From NCBI RefSeq assembly GCF_002099425.1, contig NW_018343964.1, forward strand, positions 2,695,001 through 2,759,000: a stretch of 64,000 bases of DNA, written 5' to 3'. The notes beneath the pieces are model-generated. The model was given only the letters and a program-made list of their open reading frames with translations, had not been told where the DNA came from and did no database searches. Position numbers and translations under genes: made by a program. Shown here in pieces: positions 53,815 through 64,000 of this stretch. This DNA is from Phascolarctos cinereus. Lineage: Eukaryota > Chordata > Mammalia > Diprotodontia > Phascolarctidae. Position 1 is the stretch's first letter. Each line of letters opens with the position of its first letter.

Positions 53815-54530
53815 TCTTTCTTTGCCTTTTTTTTTTTTTTGTTGGAGGGGCTTTCAACATTATTACTTGACCCTTTCTCCAATCCCTCAACCCTCTGGCC
53901 ATTGAAGAAAGTGAAAACAAAACCATTTAGCAAAATAAGCAGAGTCAAGCAAAACAAATCCACACATTGTCCAAGGCTGAAAGTGTAGGTCTCATTGCAA
54001 CCAAATGAGTCCATCTTGTCTTTGTGAGGAAGAGGATATAATAGATTATCCTTTGGAGTTTTGGTGGTCATTGAATTGATTAGAGGTTTTATGTAATTTT
54101 AAAGTGTTATTGCTTTTCTGATTCTGCTCAATTAGAATTATAGATTTAGAGCTGGAAGGGACCTTAAAGGCTATTTTGACTGTACCCCCAACAACCATTA
54201 TTCACAAGAGGAGACCGAGGCACAGAGAACTAAGTGATTTGACCAGTGTTACATAGCTAGTAAACGTCTAAGATTTGAAATTGTTATCCTAATTCAAAGG
54301 GTAGTGTCCCATGCACTTTACTGTACTACCTTCATTCTTTATCAGTTCATAGAAGTCTTCTCAGGTTTCTTTGATACTGTCCATTTCTTAATATAATGTA
54401 ATTTATTTAAGTTAACATAAGATAACATATGATTTAAAATTAATATTTTTGTACCTATGAATAATTTTCCATTGAATTTAACCTCTTTGCCATATAGGCC
54501 TGGTCATAGTATAACTGACTCTAAGTAGAT
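53815..54530 (-). mobile_element. L1 3' UTR fragment with nested MIR3
   Basis: Reversed L1 3' end: T-run (53828-53840), 'gcagagtcaagcaaaacaaa', 'tccacacattgtcc', then beyond a MIR3 'tatcagttcatagaagtctt', 'ctcaggtttctttgatactg'. Compare 'atcagtttatacaggtcttc' and 'ccaggtttttctgaaact' in the L1 at 10370. The left part is assigned from memory of marsupial L1 tails, so moderate. Confidence 0.5.
54130..54335 (-). repeat. MIR3-type SINE
   Basis: 'aattatagatttagagctgg', 'aagggaccttaaaggctatt', 'gaggagaccgaggcacagag'-like text across 54206-54224, 'ttacatagctagtaaacgtc', 'actttactgtactacctt'. A reversed MIR3 with L3-like tail. Confidence 0.65.
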
Positions 54531-54649
54531 ACACAAGTTAGTTTCTTTTTTTAAAAATTTATTTTATTTTATATTAATGAAATAAAACAAGTATTTCTAT
54601 AACAGTAGAATAAAAAGTAAAGATGATTGCTCATGAAATCTATTGCTCA

Positions 54650-54960
54650 TGCAAATCTATTATATATAATAATATGTAAGATTTACACATAGACATATAC
54701 GTACATATATGTATAAATAAGTACATATATATAGGCACTATATATACAACTTGCTATTCCTTTAAAATATATAATAAAGTCATCATGTAACTTTCTTCCC
54801 CCCACCCTAATTTTCCAGAATGGAATGACTAATTCATAGCTCATATTGTTATATATAATATAGAAATATATATTTATATAATTATATATCTGTACCTATA
54901 TCTATCTCTTTATCTACCTACCTATTTGCCTACCTATCTTCCCAAAGTCTTTACTTTAAA
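54650..54960. repeat. TATA-rich and ATCT-like low-complexity tract
   Basis: Repeated TATATA, ACATATAT and, at 54900-54945, CTAC/CTAT units. No gene or repeat family. Confidence 0.8.
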
Positions 54961-54974
54961 AAAAAACAACTTTA

Positions 54975-55475
54975 TTGTAGTGGATTTAAGTGAGGTAGAG
55001 TTGCGTGAAGTTGTCAGCTTCACTCTCTCTTCCAGAGTCATCACAGTCCAGTGGCAAGACAAAAGTCAAGATGACTAGCATGGCTCAGAATGTAGTAGAT
55101 GACCCTGACATCTCTGATGTCCAACCAAGTGCTAAGCACTCCATAGCACCTGTTTCCATGGTCTTCGTGGCACATGGGAACAAGTTGATCACTTCTACCT
55201 ATTCTACTGGGGAGATCTTCACATGCTTGAGGTAGATACCTCTCCTCTAACTCATCGACATGGTTGAGACCCATCAGTTATCCTCAGCCTGGTTTAGCCC
55301 ATCTGCTGAGATAGTTTTATCTGGCTGTGGCCACTGTGCATGCTAAAGCTTCTTGGAGGCACAAGTGAAGAATTGGATGACAGGTGGACACCAAAGGTGG
55401 ACAAGCAGTCCTGAAAAGAACTTGGCAGCCCATAATCCAGAAATGCTAGCCCTCCCTGAATATCCCCATGTATCC
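54975..55475. repeat. Unnamed interspersed repeat, copy 2
   Basis: Direct match to 46300-46790: 'ggatttaagtgaggtagagt', 'cacagtccagtggcaagaca', 'aaagtcaagatgactagcat', 'attctactggggagatcttc', 'acatgcttgaggtagatacc', 'agtcctgaaaagaacttggc'. It has no RTE neighbour here, which favours an independent repeat family. Contains a 76-codon frame that copy 1 does not keep. Confidence 0.6.
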
Positions 55476-56312
55476 CAAAGTCCCTCCAATGGCTATCATT
55501 TTGCTTTATTTCATTATTTAATTAAACATTCCTTTTTTGCCTTGTAGGATTATTATTTCAGATTAACAGTTATTCTGTAATTAATTTTAATCCTTTCTTC
55601 AAAAACCTTTTGTTCAATATGATTGTAGTTTGCTGTGTTCAGTAAACTATGTGTATTATATTTCTCTTTTTCTGCATTTTGTGAGGTTTCAATGCCATAA
55701 TACATGATAAATTTTTGTAAAACTTCCATATAGAACTGAGGAATATGTATATTACCTTCTATTCTCATTCAGCAACTACTGGAGAACTATCATATAAAAT
55801 TATATTCAGATTCTTCTGCCTTGCTTGTCTTTTTGTTAGATTTATTTGGGTCTGAAAGTGTCACAATGAGGACCCTAGCTGTTATAGTTTTACTTTATGT
55901 TTTTCCATGTAATTCATTTACCTTTTCCTTTAAGTAATTAGATATTATGCCATTTGGTATTTTACATTGTCGTTATATAACTTCACCGTATATGCTGCTG
56001 TTAAGCTTAATGTAGTTTCTCTGTGTTTCCATTCTAATGTGGTCTAGTTTACTGTTACCTTCACTGAAATCATGATTGCTAACCTTGCTTTCTTTTATTC
56101 CACCTGTAGTTTAGTAGGTTTTGCTCTAGCCCCTTATTTTAATTCTTTGTAAATCTTTAAGTATGTTTCTTATAAACAACATATTATTGGTTTCTGCTTT
56201 CAAATTCACATTGCTATCTTCATTTTATGAGTGAATTCATCCTACTCACTTTCACCTTTCCTAGTGTATTACTTTTTCACTCATTTCTTTTCTTAGGATT
56301 ATTCAAACATTT

Positions 56313-56398
56313 CTTTTTGGGGGGCTGGGCAATGGGGTTAAGTGACTTGCCCAGGGTCACACAGCTAGTAAGTGTCAAGGGTCTGAGGCTGGATTTGA
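56313..56398 (-). repeat. Truncated tRNA-derived SINE with perfect target duplication
   Basis: 'aatggggttaagtgacttgc', 'ccagggtcacacagctagta', 'ctgaggctggattt'. The flanks are the identical 9-mer 'caaacattt' at 56304-56312 and 56399-56407. The tRNA head is missing, as in 5'-truncated insertions. Low divergence. Confidence 0.85.
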
Positions 56399-57049
56399 CA
56401 AACATTTTGAAAAATCACACCCAGCCTCTCAGTCTTATTAACCTGACCTTTTTTTATACTTGAGGGCATTAGGGTTCTAAGGGAATACTTGTTTGTTCTT
56501 CCACAATGAGAATGTAAACATTGTAGCATCAGAGTCCCTTTCAGTTGGTCAAATATATTCGTCTTTCTGTTTCTCCTGACTTCTTTGTTTATGTTTTAAT
56601 CTCAATTCTGGGGTTATCATCAGTCATGCTTATATATCCTTTCTTTCATTGAAGGTCTATTTTTTTTTTCATGTAGGATTCTACTCAGTTTTGCCAGGCA
56701 AGCAATTCTTGGTTACAAGTCTTTATTTTTTGCCATTTGAAATACCCTCTAAGTCTGCTAAACTAAGGCAGCTACCAGACCTTAAATGATAATAATTGTG
56801 GTAATTAATTCTTTCTTTCTGGATGTTTGCTGTATTTTTCCTTTGACTTGGATATTCTGGATTTTATTTATGGAATTGCTGAGAATTTTCATCATAGGTT
56901 CACTTTTAGCAGTTGACCAGTAAATTCTTTGTAATTTGACTGTTAATCAAGAAGGTTATTTTCATTCTTAACTTCTTGAAATATTGTAACCAGCCATTAT
57001 TTTTTATCATGGTTTTTTAGGTAGTCAGATTATTCTAAGAATATCCATG

Positions 57050-57440
57050 ACCTTTTCTTCTATGTCAGTTTTTTCATTATTTATTATTTTTTCCCAGTTA
57101 CATGTAAAAACAATTTTAACATTCTTTTTTTTTTCCAAATTTTGAATTCCAAATTCTCTCCACCCCTTCCCTCCCCCCCTCATTGAAAAGGCAAGTAGTT
57201 TGACATAGGTTATAACCTATGTAACCTTTGGCATAGTGCTGATATTTTCATCAAGAATGCTTGAAAGTCCTCTATTTCATTGAATATCCATTTTTTTCCC
57301 CTGAAGGACTATATTTAGTTTTGTTGGGTAAGTGATTTTTGGTTGTAATCCTAGCTCTTTTGCCCTCCAGAATATCATATTCCAAGCCCTCCAATCCTTT
57401 AACTGCTAAATCTTATGTTATTCTGTATGTCATTTTTTTT
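57050..57440 (-). mobile_element. L1 piece joining 3' end directly to ORF1 (HAL1-like)
   Basis: 57090-57225 is a reversed L1 3' terminus ('cagttacatgtaaaaacaat', 'aattccaaattctctcc', 'ggcaagtagtttgacatag'). From 57240 it reads as ORF1 C-terminal sequence ('caagaatgcttgaaagtcct', 'ccctgaaggactatatttag'), as at 12010-12080. No ORF2 lies between. That is the layout of half-L1 (HAL1) elements, but a deletion would look the same. Confidence 0.5.
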
Positions 57441-58044
57441 AAAGGCGGCAACCTTTTTTTTTGTCTTTGATTTTGTTCTAGTATTCCTTATTATCTCATG
57501 GAGTCAATTATTTCTATTTGGTTCGTTATAATTTTTCAGGGTGTCTGTTACTTGGGTAAAATTTTGTACCTGCTGTATTAAACTGTTCTCCTTCCAAATC
57601 TGTGCTCTAGGACTTTAATTTTCTTTCCTCTAAACTTCACATTTCATTTATAATAGCAGAATGAACTCTTTCTTTATTTCTTCCAGGAATTGTAGTAAAC
57701 CTTGTGACACAGCTATGTTTTTGTTATAGACATTTCTTATAGATGCTGTGGTCTTTTTTCTCTTCTTTTGGGTTTATATTTTTGTCTTTGTTGAATCCAG
57801 AATATTTTTTTATCACTGGCAAATTGTTGCACTTACTCATTTTTCCAGCATTGTTTACTTGAGACTTTGAATTAAGGTCAGGCTCTGTGTATTTCTGGAA
57901 TGAATGATGCTGCTTTGTATAGACATGATGTGTATTATCTAGGGCCTTGACATCAACCTTTTCCCTTCTAGTACGGAATGTTGTCTTCAACCAAGACATA
58001 AGGAGAAGACTTCCTCCAGCTTTCATTCAAGTTGAATTGAGTTA

Positions 58045-58490
58045 GAAATCCAACAATGTGTTAGTTACAAAAATTCACTTGTAACATAAAGATTCACACA
58101 GAGCAAAAATAAGGAGCTGAAGCAAAATCTGTTATCCTTAAGTTCATATTTTAAAAAAGCAGAGATAATTTTCATGATATCAGATAAGACAACGGCAAAA
58201 TAGACTTAGTTGAAAAAAAGCAAATGGGAAAATACATGCTGAAAGATAAGTACCACAAACAATGAATTAATATCAGCTCTTAATCTGCTTGTACTGCATA
58301 GCATGACATTTAAATACTTTTTTTGAAAAAGTTGAATGAATTAGAGGGAGAAATAGATAGCAAAACTATATTAGTGGGGTCCCACGATGTCCTCTAATCA
58401 AAGCTGGATAAATCCAATAGGAAATAAACAAGAAAGAAGTCAAAGACCTAAACAGAACTTTAGAATACTTCAATATGATAGATCTCTAGT
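58045..58490 (+). mobile_element. L1 ORF2 endonuclease fragment, plus strand
   Basis: 'aaataaggagctgaagcaaa', 'aatctgttatcc', 'attagagggagaaatagata', 'gcaaaactatattagtgggg', 'aaataaacaagaaagaagtc' parallel the L1 endonuclease region at 63690-64000. It faces the reversed endonuclease at 55800-56200. Confidence 0.75.
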
Positions 58491-59837
58491 GATTACTAAA
58501 CTAAAACAGGGTATACTATTACGTATTTGTACTGGCATATGGCATCTTTACAGACATATTATCTAATCTCTACTAGTGCCTCACTGTTGAATGGAAATTT
58601 TTTCCCAATTAACTGCTTATTATTATACTCCCAAGAGTGCTTGCCAGCTTGCTTTTCTCTCAAGTCTCCTATACTACATAATTCCTCTAATCTTTTAGTC
58701 TTCATTTCGCTCTAAAGGAAATACCTGTAGTGCCAAGGACTCACATGAGCTAATGAAAATATACAGCAATATAAAGCATCCAAAAATAGTATGTTAGTTT
58801 CCCCCAGAATGTAGCTAAACATGGAGTTGCCAGTAGGGCAACTTTTTGCCATTCTGATGTGTCCAAGGCATGGAGAGGGCAGCTCTTCAATTAATTCCTC
58901 CTCCTAACTTTAACTGGGTAACCATTTTGGAGGCAGTCGTATTCTCCAAAAATCAGATCAATGTATGGGCATGGTGGGCGTGCTTATCACCTTTAAAGGC
59001 ACGATCTCTGCAATCTTCTCCACTGATGAAATTGTTTGATGACTGACTCCTCCCTTATACCAAGCATTCTGCTAAGTCTATAAATTTGTCATTGGAACAT
59101 CTACTGCCTTCTGGTCTTGAAAATAGATTAAAATTTTTAGTCAATGGATTCTCTGGCTGTGTTCAACTCATTTTATGTGAGTACTAGTACTGCCTATTTC
59201 TGAGACATATCCATTTAGTAATTTTCTTCTTAGCAGCTTTCATCATGTCAGATATGAAAAACTTGTACTGTGCATTCAAAATAAAATCACATGGGCAGTT
59301 AATCAACAAGGTAAGCTTACACATCTTTTCAGGATATTTTATTTCAGGAAGAACAAAACTTTTGTGGCTTTATATGGCAGAAATAATTAGGTTTTTTTCC
59401 CCAGTTATTAGAGTAGTGAAAACACATATGCATAAAATAGAGGTAAATAATATTTTTAACAAATGAAAATTCACCTTTCTCTTGACTTCACTTACATTTG
59501 TCTTCTTTCTGCTCTGAAAAGCCAAGTACCCTGAGAGTAAGAACATAAGGTGGAGGAAACAGATGTCAATCTAATTTGTTTCGAATAGTGAATATAATTT
59601 TATTTTCAAATGTAACTCTAGAAACATTTGAAATAATCCAATTACCATTGATAATATCATGTTTGAAGGAGGAAACTCATTTCAAGAATGTTTGACTTAA
59701 AATCAGAGGTTTGGCTTATTGCATATATTGTAGTTCCTCTAAAGAAATACATATGCACACACACAGGCACACATACATAAGTATACATACATGGACCCAC
59801 CCTCAGTGATGTTTTCTAGTATTCACTGAATCAACAT
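58491..59837. other. Unassigned sequence, 1.3 kb
   Basis: No repeat recognised; short open frames only. A small (CA)n/TA tract lies at 59745-59790. Confidence 0.4.
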
Positions 59838-60110
59838 GAAGTACCAGTGAGAGCACTCAGGGTCAGAAAACCTGGGTTAGAATCCTAGTTTCTTACACTT
59901 ACCTAGGTGACCTTTGTCAAATGCTTTCAGGACCTCAGTTTTCTCATTTGTAAAAATGAGGATAATACTTACTTTACCTATTTTGTGGTGCTATTCCTGA
60001 GTAGTAAACCGTTAAAATCCTACCCATTCTTCAAGGCCAGAACCAATACTATGAAACCAATTTTCCTAGATTCCGTCCCCTACTTCTTTTCCATATCACA
60101 GGAAGTAATA
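59838..60110 (+). repeat. MIR-type SINE followed by L2 fragment
   Basis: 59838-59990: 'ctgggttagaatcctagttt', 'cctcagttttctcatttgta', 'aaaatgaggataatacttac'. 60010-60110: 'aatcctacccattcttcaag', 'gccagaaccaatactatgaa', 'ccaattttcctagattccg', plus-strand L2. Confidence 0.6.
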
Positions 60111-61149
60111 TTTGTAAACATTATCAGTAACCAAACTATCAATGCATTATACTAATGTAACTTATTATCATTAAATATTTCCAGTTTTACTTCTTATAGA
60201 CTTTCTTTAATCAATCATTACCAAACCACCAGTTTGGCACCAGTACAAGTTATGCAGATCAGAGAAATGCAAAAATTTATTAAGCACATAGTAGCTGTGT
60301 ACACAGTAGCTTGATGTTTATTGATTATTACTTCTCAATGTTGTTAAATATTTATTAATAAATATTTTATCTTAGTATTCAGAATGTAGAAATAAACTGG
60401 AATTGGCCTAAGCAAAATTACAGAACAAGCAAAATGGATTTTCTTCAATACTCAATTCCATTGTTATGACCCTTTTCCATACTCAACCCCAGCCATATGC
60501 CTCCTCTTCTTTCTTACCCACTTTCTTTCCCAATATCAATATTACTTTCAGGTAAGAGACTGAGACTCTCATTTACCCCAAGATCCAAATAAATTAGAAT
60601 TGTCAGTGTTTTTCCCCTCTTAAGGTTGCTGATGTTTGAACAAAGGAATGGCTCTCCAATGTGGAATTTGAAGAAGCAATCTGAAAAAAAAAAAGGTAAT
60701 GGTGGGGGACAAAGATCTGTTAATTCTTTTTTAAAAAGTCACACTATATAGATACAGCCTTCTCAGTTTCCTTGGAAAGGCAGCCTAAAACACTTGAAAT
60801 GAAGAACCGTCTTTGTACTTTATAGTTCTTGGACATTTCCTTGTTCCACTGATGAAGAGTAAAAGGACCTTGCTCAAAATCTTTCTTTAGCAGTGGTGGG
60901 GTAGTAGTGCTTGAGAATGGAGGAGAATTTTAGCACAATATAATCATAGATTTAGAGCTGGAAGGGACCTTAGAAATCCATTAGAGTCCCAGAATCACAG
61001 CATATGGACCTGAATTACTATCTGGTCAAGGGTGTGCTGGTAAATGTTTAACAACCAGCTTACCCCACCCCACCCCCCAAAAATAAGCACAATAAACTTT
61101 TAAGTTCATTCTACCTTGTTAACATTTTCTCTGTCATTTTCATAATTGA
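60111..61149. other. Unassigned sequence with an L3/MIR3 end fragment
   Basis: Mostly unrecognised. 60940-60985 ('atcatagatttagagctgga', 'agggaccttagaaatccatt') is a reversed L3/MIR3 tip. A C-rich run lies at 61062-61078. Confidence 0.45.
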
Positions 61150-61381
61150 AGATAAGAGGTGTCAAATAAGCCCTACAGGCCAGTTGAGGCCCACAACACT
61201 CCTGATTGTAGCCTGAGTCAGATTAAATGTAATTGAGAAATATTTATCAAAATAGATATATTAATTAAAAAAGAAATATATTTTTAAAATGTGTGATTTT
61301 CCATATCAATAAACAGCCCCTAGGGATTCTTATCCTTTGGTGGCTACCCGCCCCTTTCTATTCAAGTTTGACCTTACTAGT
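61150..61381. mobile_element. Non-autonomous hAT element
   Basis: Begins 'gaggtgtcaaataagcccta', 'caggccagttgaggcccaca', continues 'gattaaatgtaattgagaaa', 'tatttatcaaaatagatata', and ends 'gcccctttctattcaagttt', 'gaccttactag'. The ends are near inverted repeats ('aggtgtcaaa' and 'tttgacct'). This matches my memory of a marsupial hAT family with 'gtgtcaaa' ends. Confidence 0.55.
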
Positions 61382-61639
61382 ATAGGCAGTCAACAAAATA
61401 ATACATGAAATCCTGATTTGTAACAGCACCTCAACTGAGTCCTCACTGGGGCCAGACAATCCTTTTATACTTTCCTAGTCAATTCACTCTCGCTGTTACC
61501 AACAGCCCCTTTTACAAACATTTTTATCCCTTTTCAAGCTTCCCATGGCATCCCTTACTAAATGCTGTCTCTGAAATACTAAACAACAACAACAATAATA
61601 TATAAAAGCTAGCTATTAGTGGTGGTGGTAGTGTTAGTG

Positions 61640-61640
61640 A

Positions 61641-61704
<64 letters not shown>

Positions 61705-61716
61705 CGTCGTCGTCGT
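61640..61716. repeat. (TAG)n(TCG)n microsatellite at a SINE tail
   Basis: About 21 TAG units and then four TCG-type units directly abutting the 3' tail of the reversed MAR1 at 61717. Confidence 0.95.
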
Positions 61717-61974
61717 CTTGGTGTTGTTTAGTCATTTTAGTCATGTCCAACTCTCCCTGACCCCATTTGGGGTTTTCTTGGCAAAGATAATGGAGTAGTT
61801 TGCCATTTCCTTCTCCAGCTCATTTTATAGATAAGGAAAGAGAGGCAAACGGGATTAAGTGACTTGTTCAGGGTTACATAGTGAGTAAGTGTCTTGAGGC
61901 CAGACTTGAATTTAGGAAGATGAGTCTTCCTCACTTCAGGCCTGGGACTTTACCTCTTGTGCCACCTACCTGTC
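61717..61974 (-). repeat. MAR1 CORE-SINE
   Basis: 'gtgttgtttagtcattttag', 'gtccaactctccctgacccc', 'ggcaaagataatggagtagt', 'ctccagctcattttatagat', 'ggcctgggactttacctctt', 'gtgccacctacctgtc'. Complete and reversed. Confidence 0.9.
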
Positions 61975-61989
61975 ATAGTAGTAATAGTA

Positions 61990-62220
61990 GTCTTTCAAGG
62001 CTCAACTCAAGTGTCACTTTCTACTCAAAACCTTTCTTAATTCAGTTAGCGTATTCTTTCTCTTCAAGAAAATTTATTTACTTATTGATCAGTCCATCAA
62101 GAATTTGTTAAACTCCTGATATGTGCCAGACGCTGTGCTAATCTGTAGCTCCTAGTAGAATGTAAACTTCTTGTGGACGAGGATTATTTGTTTTATCTTT
62201 GGACCCCATGTCGTAGGGGC
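61990..62220 (+). repeat. L2 LINE 3' region with a reversed L2 tip inside
   Basis: 'ctttcaaggctcaactcaag', 'tgtcactttctactcaaaac' (61993-62032) and 'tagtagaatgtaaacttctt', 'gtggacgaggattatttgtt' (62153-62195) are plus-strand L2. Between them, 62085-62142 reads 'tgatcagtccatcaagaatt', 'tatgtgccagacgctgtgct', a reversed L2 tip. Confidence 0.65.
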
Positions 62221-62559
62221 TTTATAATGTCTTCTGAATTAAAATGGTGACCCTGGGTTTTCCAATGCAGAAGAAAATATGTTATAAGTCCTACCCAACT
62301 GAAAAGATTTTGAGTGGATTATGCAGAGCTATTATGTCTTTCTTATTTAGGAACAAGACAAGTTAAGTTTGGAGAGTATTCTCAGTAGACAGTGGACCAC
62401 CTGGGGATAATTTTTATTTTAGACTGTAGCAACTTATGGAGTCTGTCTACCAAGGCACAAAGGCCAAAATCTACATTTATGGAGGTTCCACCCACACCAA
62501 TGATAAAACAGTGGATCCTTGAAATATTTAAGTAAATATTTTTATATAAGACTTATGAC

Positions 62560-62680
62560 CCCCTACTTGACTTATAAGGTCCTTGGGGATAGAGACTGTA
62601 TCTTATTTACCCTTGTATTTCCAAATCCTAGCCCAGCACTTTGGACTGTTAGTGCTTAATTACTTTTGTGTCAAATTGAA
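62560..62680 (+). repeat. L2 LINE 3' end
   Basis: 'acttataaggtccttgggga', 'tagagactgtatcttattta', 'cccttgtatttccaaatcct', 'agcccagcactttggact'. Confidence 0.65.
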
Positions 62681-63404
62681 TTGTTTCTTTAATCATTGGC
62701 AAAACTTTAAAAAGATCTCTAACCAAATCCTATATTATTGAAAAAGGGAGGCCTGTAAGAGGCCATTTTTTAAAAGAAGGTAAAATCCAATTGGATTGTA
62801 GAGAATAGTGTTGCAGTTTTCTGTTTACAGCCTAAGCCCTTCCCCATCCTGCTTTTACTTTCTCTCTAGCCCTGTTCTTTCCTCCAGGCTTGCCTTTATC
62901 TTTCCAGTCCCTCCCTTAATAGCCCTTAATCTCATCACTCAACCACACTACTCCTTGCCTTATAACTGTAAGATACTAAATACTTTCAGTTAGATATGGG
63001 TGAACCTGTCCACATCTGGAGATTTGATTGAATGTCTCAAAGAGCTTTTTTTTCCTCTTTAAACAATTCTAGATTCGTTAAAACTTCAAATGTATTTTTC
63101 TCAAGCACCAAAGACCCGTGTGTAATTGGTGGGGGAGGGCAAGTAATTGCATCTAAGATCCCGATTCATTTACACTTTACTTACCCAAATACTATGGATG
63201 TCCAGTAACTTGTGAGTATTATGAGAAAAGACTTGAGAGAGGAAGCTCTACTTTTACAGATGCAAATAATAATAATAATAACAGAGATACACCTATATTT
63301 ATATATGGTCATAAATGGAAGAGTATGCATTCAAATGCACGGATTGTCATGATAATGAAAGATCTATTTCATAGTCTCTTTTTTCTCCATGCTCTCTCTC
63401 TCCC
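62681..63404. other. Unassigned sequence
   Basis: 720 bases with no recognised feature; a short (TAA)n run at 63267-63280. Confidence 0.4.
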
Positions 63405-63518
<114 letters not shown>

Positions 63519-63638
63519 TTGCTAGATAAAAAAAAAAGCTTGGACGGACTGGTTTTGGCAGCTCATATAAAGCAGAAATAAAATACTGTGAATATTAGAG
63601 ACCAGATCTGTGTTTTTTATTGGTAAAGGGAACTTCCA

Positions 63639-63684
63639 GGTCAGTCAGCCAGCCAGCCAGTCAGTCAGTTAGTCAGTCAGTCAA
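63639..63684. repeat. (CAGT)n/(CAGC)n microsatellite
   Basis: CAGT and CAGC tetramers with one TTAG variant, directly before the L1 fragment. Confidence 0.95.
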
Positions 63685-64000
63685 ACAGAGAGATACACAC
63701 AGGGTAAAGGTAAGGGGATAGAGCAGAATAGATTATGCTTCAGTTGAAACGCAGAAAGCAGGGATAGCAATCATGATCTCAGACAAAGCAAGAGCAAAAA
63801 TAGATCTAATTAAAAGAAATAAAGAAGTTAACTATATCTTGCTGAAAGGTACATAGTGAAATCATGTCAGTACTAAACATATATGAACCAAATAGTATTC
63901 CATCTAAATTTTTGTAGGAGAAAAGTAATGAGTTACAAGAGGAAATAGATAATAAAACTATACTAGTAGGAGACCTCAACTTTCCCCTCTCAGAACTAGA
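63684..64000 (+). mobile_element. L1 ORF2 endonuclease fragment, runs off the window
   Basis: 'agagagatacacacagggta', 'ggatagagcagaatagatta', 'gcaatcatgatctcagacaa', 'tagatctaattaaaagaaat', and near the end 'YEPNSIPSKF', 'EIDNKTILVGDLNFPLSEL'. L1 endonucleases have 'GDFNTPLS' here. Less decayed than the other L1 pieces in the window. The rest of the element lies to the right. Confidence 0.9.

Larger units (their letters stand above)
55500..58030 (-). mobile_element. L1 LINE, 5' half, with nested insertions
   Basis: Minus-strand L1: ORF2 endonuclease on the left (55550-56200; reversed 'acctcacaaaatgcagaaaa', 'ataaggggctagagcaaaac') and ORF1 on the right (56640-58026; 100-codon frame 57724-58026 as its N-terminal part). 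ORF2 downstream of the endonuclease is absent. A SINE (56313-56398) and a second L1 piece (57050-57440) are nested in it. Diverged more than the L1 at 9990. Confidence 0.65.

Noticed and set aside
55005-55235. 76-codon frame in the unnamed repeat
   Set aside because: The other copy of the repeat (46300-46790) does not keep it open, so there is no sign of coding selection.

Overview
This window looks like a gene-poor stretch of a marsupial nuclear genome. The clearest sign is its set of SINEs: tRNA-headed CORE-SINEs of the MAR1 type with a BovB/RTE-like 3' end (for example 5372-5620, 15730-16002, 50641-50866) and short A-tailed SINEs of the WALLSI/WSINE1 type (7121-7269, 51908-52072). Around them are MIR, MIR3, L2, L3/CR1, L1, RTE and hAT copies of very different ages. 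The short A-tailed SINE with near-perfect target duplications leans towards an Australian marsupial, but I cannot fix the species. I found no host protein-coding exon that I can defend. Nearly every open frame lies in a repeat, in a microsatellite, or is too short and featureless to call. Repeat names come from remembered consensus sequences, not from a database search.

Layout. 0-7 kb: two long minus-strand L2 LINE copies that still show decayed reverse-transcriptase sequence, each with a MAR1 inserted at almost the same L2 position. 7-14.4 kb: an A-tailed SINE with a 15-bp target duplication, MIR and L2 fragments, then a 3.8-kb minus-strand L1 (9990-13820) that keeps both ends and ORF1 but has lost the reverse transcriptase, then an L3/CR1 fragment. 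14.7-21.1 kb: MAR1 copies, an L1 3' end, a decayed 7SL RNA pseudogene (18380-18624), a nested L3/L2 pair, a repeat-poor block (19440-20702), and a mariner-like hairpin element inside a MIR. 21-27 kb: a purine microsatellite, L2 and SINE fragments, and a CpG-rich insert in the middle of a MIR (26403-26637).

27-44 kb is the most structured part. A composite 4.4-kb block occurs twice in the same orientation, at 27041-31376 and 39064-43830, with the same order of L2, SINE and L1 pieces. Later insertions tell the copies apart: a MAR1 and a (CA)n tract only in the first, an RPL18A retropseudogene and a long (TAA)n tract only in the second. 44-46.3 kb holds a minus-strand RTE LINE split by a hAT element. 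An unnamed ~490-bp repeat occurs at 46300 and again at 54975. 47-64 kb holds L3/CR1, L2, MIR3 and SINE fragments, a rearranged minus-strand L1 (55500-58030) facing a plus-strand L1 fragment, a second hAT element, several microsatellites, and an L1 endonuclease fragment that runs off the right end. The genes do not work together in any sense visible here. The content is a record of insertion, duplication and decay, and I saw no sign of an undescribed functional system.
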